NCBI GenBank assembly: GCA_024704765.1
Contig: JAKMXF010000011.1
Coordinates: 665,557 to 729,556 of the forward strand
Length of the DNA: 64,000 bases
Direction: 5' to 3'
Origin: Oopsacas minuta
Lineage: Eukaryota; Porifera; Hexactinellida; Lyssacinosida; Leucopsacidae
In this document: positions 45,092 to 54,813 of the stretch, one piece after another
How the letters are laid out: each line of letters opens with the position of its first letter
How positions within the stretch are numbered: the stretch's first letter is position 1
The notes under the pieces: model-generated
What the model saw: only the letters and a program-made list of their open reading frames with translations
The model's database searches: none
What the model was told of the DNA's origin: nothing
Translations under genes and position numbers: made by a program

Positions 45092-48000
45092 ATGTCTTTA
45101 TTCAAAGTCAATACTTTTTGGAATACATCTCCTGTTTGGCAACAACAAGAAAATTTTGATTTTAATGCATTTTGTGTGAACAGCTACTCAACTAATACCT
45201 CCTCTAAGATTGGTAGTATATTGATAACAGGAAGCTATCAGGGTGTGTTACGTGTATATAGTCCAAGTTATGATAAAGATAGAGTTTATGAGAATACTGA
45301 TGGATTGGATAGAGGGCAGGATTTGTTATTGGAAATGCTTCTACCGCATCCTATATTACAGGTGGGTATTGTTGCTTATTGATATATTGTGTACTTTGAA
45401 TGCAATATGGTGATAAATGTAGAATTATACGTATATTCATATTTCCTTTTCCACAAAGTAATATTCATTGAAATAATCTCATTATTCATATTAGCAAGTC
45501 GTATTTGCTAACTTACTAAAAAATGAATTATTTCCATTTCAAAAGGGAGTCTAAGTTTCGCAGAAAACTTGCTAATAGGTGAACACCACTATAGCTTGCT
45601 AATTCTGGCGCAGTATTTGTCTATTCTTTTATTCGTGTGTATATTCAGATAGAAACTGGTAGATTTGTTGCTGGAACAGAACATTCCTTTCTAGCTATAC
45701 TGCATCCACGTAAGTTATCTGTATATGGCATATCAAGAGCTGGAGACAATATCGCGATTGTTGACACCCCTGAAGGGTCAGGAAGCCACCCGATCACTCT
45801 ACTACAACAATATGAACATAGTCTACAGAGAAACGCGGCTAATTTCACCTTTGGTACTTTTGGAGGTGTGAAAGGTCGCGATTTTTTATGTGTTCAGTCT
45901 ATGGATGGATTGTTATCTTTCTTTGAACAAGAAAGTTTTGCATTTGCTCGGTTCTTACCAGCATTTCTGTTACCTGGACCTTTACGATACTTTTCCCATT
46001 CTGATTCTATTCTGACTGGATCTTCTAGAGGATATCTTGAATCTTACAAGTAAGTTAAGTCATGATTTGTTAATCAAATTTATCATTTTACTTGTATAAC
46101 CTACACGAACTCGGTGTCAGGGAAATGCCACCCAGTTTCTCGTTTCTGCCAAATTCCCCTTTTGTAGAGGTTCTATCTATGGGGCAGCTTTATTATTCAC
46201 TGCGTTTCCAGAAGTTCCCCATTCTTGGAGGTTACACTAGTAACCTTTGTTCCTTTTCGAAAAAGGTCTACAAATTATGTTTTCTAGACAAATGCCTGTT
46301 GGAATTTACTTTTGGTTTTTTCACTTTATCTTGTATTATTTCCGAATAATCATACAAAATTGTAGATTAATTAACAGTTTTGAATTGATATATTTTACCG
46401 AAATTTCCAATCTCTAACATCCAATGAATACTGTATTTACTCAAAAGGTACCAAACACTTGCAGTTTCCTCCTCAGAACAGCGAGAAACTCCAGTACAAA
46501 GTGGTAAGAAACTCCGATCAGATTGGGAATACAATATAGGAGACCATCTCTTATCAATACATCCTATTCAATATGAATCATCTCTACCATCAATTCTATT
46601 GTTAAGCGAGAGATCTATTGTATGTGTATCTCCGAATGGTGTGCCTATTTTCATGCGAAAGCTAGACTATAATCCCTCCTGCATGTATATGTATGGTTCT
46701 ATAGGTGATAAAATTCGCTATTTAGTGTCATCTTTTGATGGTTATCTGTTCGTGTACTTAGGAGGTACTCTTCAGTGGGCTGCTCAGCTCGATGAAAGTC
46801 CTATAACATTGAGTGTTGTGAATTTACCGCAGCTTAATGGTGTTATTGTCGGTATGAGTGAATCTGGGAAATTGTCTTGTAGCTATTTAGGAACTGACCC
46901 ACCTAAATTGTCTTTAGAACAGGAAGAGAGACGTCCTGTTGATTATGAAGCTATTAGCAAAGAGATGCGAGCTTTACAAAAGGAAATCTCTGCAGTCGAA
47001 AACACTAGTTCATCTCAAACGCATAACATACAGGAATTGGAAGTTAGTGTGGAATTTGATGATAAAATACGAGAAGAACAGATACAAGAGCATGAAGGGG
47101 AGGATACACAACCATCTACTTTGAGTGTTGCAACAGCTCATGTTACTCTACGTAATCTTGTGAATTCTACACTGCGAAATATCTCGCTATCACTTATGGT
47201 TTTGCCGCCACTATTCGCACAACCACCTTTCACACAACTCGAAGAACTAGAGCCTAAAGGTAAATCTACTCGCGACTTATCTATTCTACTTAATCACTTC
47301 ATGTTACCTACAGCCAGACATTTCTCACTATCAATTTCCTATACAAATATAGCTAATACACCTAAACATATTAACTATTCACTACCACTACCTCTATCAC
47401 TATTCTTTGAAACTTGTAAACCATCTAAAGATGCGAAACATAAACTTACCCTCGAGACAAACATCACAGACACACCCCTCTTGGAGTTATTTCATGACGT
47501 CATTAACCAGGATGATAGCCTCCCACAAAATGCGATTGGTTTCGAATTCCACACACTATTACAACCTACAGTAACGATTATACTATCAAAATCATCTAAT
47601 AGATATCGTATACAAACTGATTTTCTTGAAATATTATGGATATTCATGGATGTGTTGAAAGAGAGATTGGAAAAATTTTCTGCGAAATCTAACACTTCGC
47701 TTGAGCTGTCATTTAACGAGGAATTACCGTTGCAGGATTATTTTATCGCGATTGATACGCATTTTGAGGCGAGAATCGGGCAACTTCAGTTACGTGAAAT
47801 TCTCAGTGATTATGCTAAACAATTTCGCTGCATACAAAAGCGAATTTTGACACGTTTGAAGGACAAAACACCTACTCCTTTGAATAACTTGGATGTTCTA
47901 TTAGACGGGACTTATAGACAACTCCTCGCGATTGGCAACGCTGAAGAACGAGCTGCCTACAAAAAATCTACATCCGCGAATATTCTCTCTTGCTTCACAA

Positions 48001-48338
48001 GACTTATGATTATCCTACTCGAAATTTCACACTCTCTTACACAAGAAGAATCTAACGTTATTTCACAGTGCCTTTCAACTGATGTAGATTCTAGCGGGGA
48101 AATTGGCTGGGAAGAAAAAACTGACTTAGCTCTAACCTACCTCCTAAAAACTTCTCTCTCTCGATCTACTAAAGACGCTTCTGTGAGTTTCCCGGTCTTA
48201 GAGCTACCACGTGACACCTCTAAACTTAAGAAACATATTACTCTAGTTTGTGATCGTATTGCTAAAGGTTCACGGCCAGAAGTTATTGATTTACCGGAAA
48301 ATCTTGTAAAGACAGAACAAGCAAGTACGACTGAATGA
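45092..48338 (+). CDS. BBS9: BBS9 / PTHB1, BBSome subunit
   Basis: Three exons (45092-45361, 45649-46049, 46448-48338) encode 853 residues, the usual size. The N-terminal beta-propeller begins MSLFKVNTFWNT and includes GVLRVYSP, DLLLEMLLPHPILQ, FGTFGGVKGRDFLCVQSMDG, FEQESFAFARFLPAFLLPGPL and GKLSCSYLGTDP. The linker (YEAISKEMRALQKEIS), appendage and C-terminal helical part (SSNRYRIQTDFLEILWIF, LKDKTPTPLNNLDVLLDGTY, DTSKLKKHITLVCDRIAKG) follow. BBS9 is a core scaffold of the BBSome that moves membrane proteins in cilia. The NF-YA ATG lies only 138 bp past the stop on the same strand. Identification is secure. Confidence 0.96.
46095..46238. repeat. MITE family B copy (BBS9 intron 2)
   Basis: Degraded copy: ctacacgaactcggtgtcag at the left, ttggaggttacact at the right, with tttctgccaaattccc and ccagaagttcccca inside as in 38643. 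Boundaries approximate. Confidence 0.55.
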
Positions 48339-48476
48339 ATACCAAAAACCGCGGGTATTCTATTATGTGTAACTTGTATAATGTATCTATCATAAACCGC
48401 GATTTGCTATTGAATTAGAGTTTAGTAATTTTTCAATTTGATTTGTAACGATTTATCTTTTCAGTTTATCATTAGC

Positions 48477-49235
48477 ATGTCAGATTCCGCGAATAATCAG
48501 GAAAATGAAGAATACGAACCATGTTTTAACAACTTTGACACTTGTCGACAGAATGGAGAAGATTTGACGTTTGAAACTCAAACAGAAGAGAACAATTCAC
48601 AGATAGAACCTATAACAAATGGACAAACTCCTTCTGATGAAATAAACGATGAACAAATGTTCCCGGATAATGCAAACATTACACTAACAGCCACACAGGA
48701 TCTGATAATATTATTACAGAGTTTGTATCAGAGTCAAGCTGCATTGGCGTTACTTAACGATTCATTATCTTTACAGCAAAATCCTGATACGCTAGCACAG
48801 CTTACTCAAACATTGATTAATACATTTGGAGAAGATATTATGGAGGAAGAACCACTCTATGTAAATGCGAAACAGTATAATCGGATATTGAAACGCCGCG
48901 AGGCCCGGGCAAAGCTCGAGGCAGAGGGGCGTATCCCAAAACAACGTCAGAAGTTCCTCTATGAATCAAGACACTTACACGCTCTGAGACGCGTTAGGGG
49001 AGAAGGAGGGAGGTTTAGTTCTGGAAGCACCACAAGAAGTGAACAAGAAACATCAAGCAATTCCCCTACAAACTCAACAGATAGTTCTACTGAATGTTTT
49101 CCCGTTAATAATAATGGCATAAATTTAAGATCGAAAAGATGTCGTATTTCTGAACCAGATCCCAGCGAGTTAGAAAGATCACATAAAATTGCTAAAGGGA
49201 AAAATTGTGAACATAACAAGAAACTTTCAAAATAG
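48477..49235 (+). CDS. NFYA: NF-YA subunit of the CCAAT-binding factor
   Basis: 252 residues on one exon. A Gln/Leu/Thr-rich N-terminal region ([20 protein letters not shown]) precedes the conserved core at about 126-182: [20 protein letters not shown] (NF-YB/NF-YC-binding A1 helix), [14 protein letters not shown] linker, and the DNA-reading A2 block [20 protein letters not shown]. With NF-YB/C it binds CCAAT boxes in the minor groove. The core differs from the near-universal RHRHAMARKRGEGGRF by Leu for Arg and several neighbours. A strong acceptor (tttatcttttcag) ends 12 nt before the ATG, 126 bp past the BBS9 stop. The Ser/Thr-rich C-terminal tail is not conserved. Confidence 0.93.
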   Translation: MSDSANNQENEEYEPCFNNFDTCRQNGEDLTFETQTEENNSQIEPITNGQTPSDEINDEQMFPDNANITLTATQDLIILLQSLYQSQAALALLNDSLSLQQNPDTLAQLTQTLINTFGEDIMEEEPLYVNAKQYNRILKRREARAKLEAEGRIPKQRQKFLYESRHLHALRRVRGEGGRFSSGSTTRSEQETSSNSPTNSTDSSTECFPVNNNGINLRSKRCRISEPDPSELERSHKIAKGKNCEHNKKLSK

Positions 49236-49640
49236 TAATAATCTCAATGTCTTTGATTTGATCATTTCTTTCCAAACAGAAGACTCACTCACTCAGCTTT
49301 TATATGAATGTACTTATTGTTTAATTGCCTGATAGCTTTCTACATTTATATTAGTATGTATCAGCGCTATTGATATGGTAGACCTTAGTAAAACAATTGC
49401 AATTGATGGATTGATTGTATTTGTATTTAATCTGGAACATGGAAGGTTAGTCGCAGCTGTATTTTGTCTTCTGTCAAATTTCCCGTTTGTGTAGGATTCA
49501 CTGAAGTGGGATTTATTTAGCCTTAAGAACTGTGTTTGTATTATTATTGAGGGTCTGCTATACTAATACGTTAACAATGTATATTCCTACAATATGATCA
49601 TACAGCTGTATATATTAAAGCAGAATATATATACTTATCT
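49236..49640. other. Intergenic gap
   Basis: 405 bp between NF-YA and the myosin gene. Contains a fragment of the family B right end near 49478-49505 (aaatttcccgtttgtgtagg). Otherwise featureless. Confidence 0.45.
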
Positions 49641-52600
49641 ATGTCTGCTCCTCACTCTCGTATTCCTAAAACTCCCCCTATACAAACAGAAGATCTACTG
49701 GACTTGATACAATGGAATGCTAGTACAGCTACACATGAGCTAGTATCTCGTAAGCTAGAAGAGTGCTTCACTAACAGTACTCTGTGTTCTACTTGTGGAC
49801 CTGTTCTCCTTATACTCAATCCCTTCTGTACAGGGATAGAAGGAATGCATATAGGTAGGGCTGAAATGAATATTCCAAATCGTAACGAACCAATATTTAA
49901 TTATTCGTTTAACCATTTTCACCTTCAACGCAAAATATGATCAAAATTCAAGATATTTGTGAGGTTTTTCTGATAGATAGGCAATTGCTGAATTGTATAT
50001 TCATTTTCTCTCTGCATAGGTACACCTGGACTGGAGGAAAACCTTAGGAAATTAGCTACACAGGCTCATGAGAACCTAGCTAGCTCCGGACTGCCACAAG
50101 TTGTATTCTTCACGGGGGAATCTGCTTCTGGGAAGACTTTCTCATCTCAGAGGTTTCTACGTGAACTGTTCTTATTGTCAGGGGGTAAAGGATCTGGTAC
50201 TGATTTGTTTAAGAATGTTCTAGCAAGTATTACTGTACTACGAGCGTTATGTTCCGCGAGGACAGCTATTAGCCCTGATTCTAGTCGTATGATGCGATTA
50301 TTTGAGCTATACTATAAAGGAAGGAGTTTACAGGGAGCTAAGATTAAATGTTACTTTTTGGATCAGAATAGAGTTACTGCATCTCCTCCTAGAGAACAGA
50401 ATTATAATATCTTCTATCAGGTAGGAAAACATCTCACTATATCGAAAAAATGGCAACGCATTCGATTCTAACAAATTTCTTAAAATTTACTATCTATTAT
50501 TTTAGATGTTAGCAGGTGTTAGACCAGAAGATAGAGGTAGATTACGATTAGAAGGTTACACATACAAACACTTCCATATCCTATCAGAGTGTCAGTCTCC
50601 TCAAGAGACACAAGATACTCTGATTAGGAAATATGAAGCTTGGAAGACTTGTCTAGGAGCATTAAGGATACCTCATTTAGATGTGTTGAGGATATTGGGA
50701 GCTATTCTGTTAATAGGTTGTTATACATAGAATTATATTGTAATTTTGATTCTCGTTTTATACTTATGATAAGCTCAAGGGACTGCGATAGTTATTCCGA
50801 TATATGCCAAAACGTTTAATCTTCTTAAACTAATTCTATAGGAAGAATATCAGTTAGCACAATCTTTCCCCTGTTACTACGTCTTATCAGAGTTCTATTG
50901 AATTTATTAGTGCATTTTTAGGAAATGTAGAGTTCGTTCAATCGTCAGATGGAACCTGTAAAGTATACGGAGAGAAGGAACTAGTCTCATCAGCTGTTCT
51001 ACTAGGTTTATCTTCTCGTATGTTAAGAGAAGTCTTATTAGGAGGTACTGGTACAGGAGAGAGCAAGAAATCACGTGTTACTTCTGCATTTTCTAATAAT
51101 GTTAATATCACTCTTAGAGTTCTAAGCAGAGCTCTATACACTAGACTGCTAGGTGCTGTCCTAAGGAGAATTAATGAACAACTGCACAAGTTTGTTATTT
51201 AATATATTGTATTTTGGCTGCACCTAACGAAAATTGAGGGAACTTGTATCGCTGGTATGACATGTGTGTGCTACGATCAGTATAATTCCCTATTTTTACA
51301 TTTACGTGTTCATTTAGGTTTCCATCAATATCTTCTTCAAACAGTCCTACACTCAGTCAAGAAGATGAACTGAGTATTATAGTAGCTGATATGTTTGGAT
51401 TTGATACTTCTAATAATGGATTAGAACAATTCTGTGCTAACTGGACATCTGAGTTGATGCAACAGTCTTATTATGAGTGTGTATTTAAGGTATGTATAGA
51501 TTATTTAGTTGTACCATGTTTTCATGTTGCCAAATGATGTGCTAACAAAATTCATACCAGAAGTTCATGTCAGGTTAAGTTCTTTCTATTTCGCTATATC
51601 CGTGTTCGTTATATAAAAATTATCCAAATCACACCAACGTCTCCTCTATGTTCTCTACAGGTAACAACAGACTATCTTAGAGATGATGGTATAGATACAG
51701 ATATGAATTTTGAGCTTTGCTCAGGATCTCCGTGCTTATCTCTCCTATCAAATCCTATTAATGGTCTTATATCACTTATATCAGAATATACACCAGTAGA
51801 TAATCCGCATAAGCCACGTCATGGATTATTAAGGCAAATGCGTAACACTCATAGAGCTAATAAGAGATTTGTGGATTTAGGTGAAAGTAGTGAATTGTTT
51901 GGTGTAATACATTTTACTGGACAGGTTGTGTATGATTGTAAGAAATTGGTACACGCAAACTTTGACACTATTTCTGGTGATTTGGTTCAGATTTTCGCTA
52001 AGGATTCTTGTAGTTTTTCGTTCGCTACTAGTCTTTTTAGTGTAGAACTTAGTCAACCTCCTATACAATTGTGTCGTGTTACGCCACCACTTATCGACAC
52101 AAATCAAGCCACCAGTTCTAATGAGAAAACTTACAAAACCTTTTTGGGTGATTTCCATACTCGTTTGACTCACTTTTTCGAACATATTAAAGAGATGCAA
52201 CCTCATTTTGTACGTTGTATCAAAACTAATGATCAACTACAGCCTGATACATTCAATAGACTTACAGTCAGACGGCAGATACAATCAATGTCTATTATAG
52301 AGACTATTGAATTGATATCTGAGGGGTTAATTTATAGTTTTTCATTCGATGAGTTCAGAGAGAGATACGGTTTTTTAGTCAAGCAGGCTGCCAATCAAAC
52401 TGATGTAGATGTGTGTAAAATAACGTTACGGACATTATCTAACTTTTATAAACCAGATACAGTGATATCTTCTGCTGAACAGTTCGCATTCGGACGTACA
52501 CGATTGTTTTTAAACGCGCACTCTCATGCACTTCTTGAGAAGCTACGCTCTGAGAGGGAACGACACGCGGCCTCCTCGATACAGCGAGCATTCAGACGGT

Positions 52601-52971
52601 ATATCGTAAGGAAGCGACTTACCCCTGTGAATCGGCCACACCGTAGTGCTTCTCTCTCTCAAGTAGAGTCACTACGCTCGGGGTCAACTGTTGTTAATGG
52701 TGGTAATAAACCTCCACATATCCCACCTCAACGTCGTTACACAATCGTGGGTGGCTACAAAGTCGGATTCCCTCAAATAAGGAGGATGCGTGCTACATAC
52801 GAGGGGGAACATGGAGAATTTAAATTGTTAGAAGGGACTCAAATAAGTGTATTGGGCGTTTCTCAAAATCGAGGATTTCTCATTGTAGAGCATAATGGTA
52901 ACACTGTACTCGTACCATTTCAGTATACGGAATTAGAGAATCCCATGGCAAGACCTACTACTTATCTGTAA
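49641..52971 (+). CDS. Divergent unconventional myosin with one IQ and C-terminal SH3-like domain
   Basis: Six exons (49641-49854, 50020-50420, 50506-50716, 50922-51189, 51318-51489, 51661-52971) sum to 858 residues. Motor landmarks: P-loop GESASGKT (usual GESGAGKT), switch I region ISPDSSRMMRLFE (usual NNNSSRFGKF), switch II VADMFGFD (usual LDIFGFE), actin-binding KEMQPHFVRCIKTND, converter FAFGRTRLFL. One IQ-like helix (AASSIQRAFRRYIVRKRL) follows, then a linker and an SH3-like terminal domain (MRATYEGEHGEFKLLEGTQI, FLIVEHNGNTVLVPFQY). It lacks a TH1 domain and coiled coil, so it is not a class I or II myosin. I cannot place the class. Active-site changes suggest slow or absent ATP cycling, but the core Lys-Thr and DSSR are kept. 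A full-length gene with an intact frame, not a pseudogene. Confidence 0.85.
50770..50812. repeat. Fragment of MITE family A (myosin intron 3)
   Basis: aagctcaagggactgcgata followed by gttattccgatat matches the right-hand arm of family A. Only a remnant. Confidence 0.45.
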
Positions 52972-53154
52972 CATATGTCATTTCATTCCCGTTTCACTTA
53001 AATATATTATCTAACACTTACTGTATTTGTTTGTTTGTATGTACAATTTCTTCCTGAGTTAAATGATGTATTTTCTATTTACTAATTTCCCCAATTTGAT
53101 TCACTTAACTGAGATTAGTTTATTCTATTGTTTATACTGTAAAAATATTTTAAT

Positions 53155-53272
53155 CTTCGAAGCTCAGGGAACCGCTATAATTACTTCGATATAACCGATA
53201 AATAGATGTTACTTCGACGGTTTGGGGCCATATTTGTACAATTTTAGATTTCTATAACCGGAGATGACTGTA
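53155..53272. repeat. MITE family A remnant
   Basis: Reverse-oriented: aagctcagggaaccgctata, ttacttcgacggtttggggc, catatttgtacaatttta, right end ataaccggagatgactgta. Confidence 0.65.
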
Positions 53273-53275
53273 AAG

Positions 53276-53444
53276 TACAGTCAGGGTCGCTTATTATTAC
53301 CTAACGGGACCAAAAATCTTGTTCATAATAAAAAGACTTGATATTACTACAGATTCTTTTGGAATGAATTTATTGGGATCACCATCTTCATCAGCTCATA
53401 ACAAGAGAATGTTTATGATAAGCGACCCAGAGTCCCTGACTGTG
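53276..53444. repeat. MITE family D
   Basis: Left end acagtcagggtcgcttat and right end ataagcgacccagagtccct then gactgt form an imperfect terminal inverted repeat. Interior gggaccaaaaatctt recurs at about 25256 in the four-TM intron, where another copy begins. Non-coding. Confidence 0.65.
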
Positions 53445-53573
53445 TATCGGAATTTATAAACACCTATTGATAGCTATGCCAATCTGTAATTTCATATATC
53501 TCATGTAAATTGATAGGTACTCATTAGTTATTTATACATTCAGCTTAATCTCCATTATTACTACAATCTGAAT

Positions 53574-54431
53574 ATGTTTCTATTTTATCTCGTTTCGTTT
53601 TATTGGATTTTCTGTGGACATACTTCACTAACTATGTTAATAGTCCACTACCTCAAACTATCACCAGCATTACCCACATGGGGACAAATGAAAACCTGGG
53701 GTAAAGCCCTACCCCTTAATTCAGATAAAGGCTGGTACATGTTCCATAAAAGCATATTCCTATACTTCTATTTCGTTGCTGCGATTATCAATTCGGTTAT
53801 TTGGTTGTGTTTTATAGTAAACGGTGAAATTAACATGACACAGTATTCAACTGGGCCATATCTATCCCCATATACTGCCGTATACCTCCTTATTCTATCT
53901 ACTTTTCAATCTTATCGTCGCTTATATGAAAGTCTTTTCGTATCGAAGTTTTCTTCATCCGCTATGATGCATATTTCCTATGTCCTAATTGGTTTTACAT
54001 ACTATTTTATGGTTGCAAGCACATTTTTGGCAAGTGGTGGTGAAATTCGATTGGAATTTATTCCATTTAACTTCTTTCTTTCTCCTAACGTTATATGTGG
54101 TTCTCTGTTGTTTCTCTATGCTTCTTATCATCAGAGTATTTGCCATTGGATATTAGGGCAATTAAGAGGGCCACATAGTACAAATGAGAAATACTCTATA
54201 CCCTATGGCGATTGGTTTAGGTATTTATCAGGCCCACATTATGTAGCCGAGATTCTCATATATATATCATACCTTATAATCTCAAAAGGTGAATGCTGGT
54301 TAATTTGGTTTATGGTAATACATACTACTCTTGCTATGAGTTATTCTGCTATAACAACTCATCAATGGTATACTTGTAAGTTCAAGAAATATCCAACAGA
54401 TAGGAGAAGTATTCTACCTTATGTATATTGA
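53574..54431 (+). CDS. SRD5A3-like: Polyprenol reductase / steroid 5-alpha-reductase 3
   Basis: Intronless 285-residue multi-pass membrane protein with about six hydrophobic segments. The C-terminal steroid-reductase region has SIPYGDWFRYLSGPHYVAEI (~217-236), a family hallmark near the NADPH site, then a THQWY box and the ending FKKYPTDRRSILPYVY, which matches the short C-terminus of SRD5A3. The enzyme of the ER membrane reduces polyprenol toward dolichol for N-glycosylation. It could also be a relative of another 5-alpha-reductase, but the length and tail favour SRD5A3. Confidence 0.85.
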   Translation: MFLFYLVSFYWIFCGHTSLTMLIVHYLKLSPALPTWGQMKTWGKALPLNSDKGWYMFHKSIFLYFYFVAAIINSVIWLCFIVNGEINMTQYSTGPYLSPYTAVYLLILSTFQSYRRLYESLFVSKFSSSAMMHISYVLIGFTYYFMVASTFLASGGEIRLEFIPFNFFLSPNVICGSLLFLYASYHQSICHWILGQLRGPHSTNEKYSIPYGDWFRYLSGPHYVAEILIYISYLIISKGECWLIWFMVIHTTLAMSYSAITTHQWYTCKFKKYPTDRRSILPYVY

Positions 54432-54813
54432 GTTGTAGTGATGTGTGTACTTGTATTATTTATGTGTTTAGTGATAAGTAATATTATTTGCTGAGCTCTG
54501 TATCATACCAGTGAATGCGTGGGAAATAGAATAACTAAGAAAGTTTACATGTCAATTGTGTAGACTTACATGAAAATTTTATGATAAGCTTGAGTTTGTA
54601 GACTTACATTGTATAATCTATTTTAATCTAGTTATCACATTATGTATGTGGATTCTATTCTTGGAAATTGACATAGAACTGTGCACGTAGAATGGTGAAT
54701 TATAGATTTTATCCTGATGGAGTCATCTTATTTTGTATAAATACACGCAGTTTTATGATATAGAAAAGTCATTAATAATTACATTAATTTACAGTTTGTG
54801 AAGTTAGCTACGT
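54432..54813. other. Intergenic gap before copine
   Basis: 382 bp with no gene. Contains a repeated gtagacttaca word (about 54561 and 54598) and ends with an acceptor-like aatttacag at 54786-54794 and TTAGC at 54804-54808, just before the copine ATG. Confidence 0.45.

Larger units (their letters stand above)
52972..53573. other. Intergenic with two MITEs
   Basis: Contains a family A remnant at about 53155-53272 and a family D element at 53276-53444 (see separate entry). An acceptor-like tacattcag|C lies 30 nt before the SRD5A3 ATG. Confidence 0.55.
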
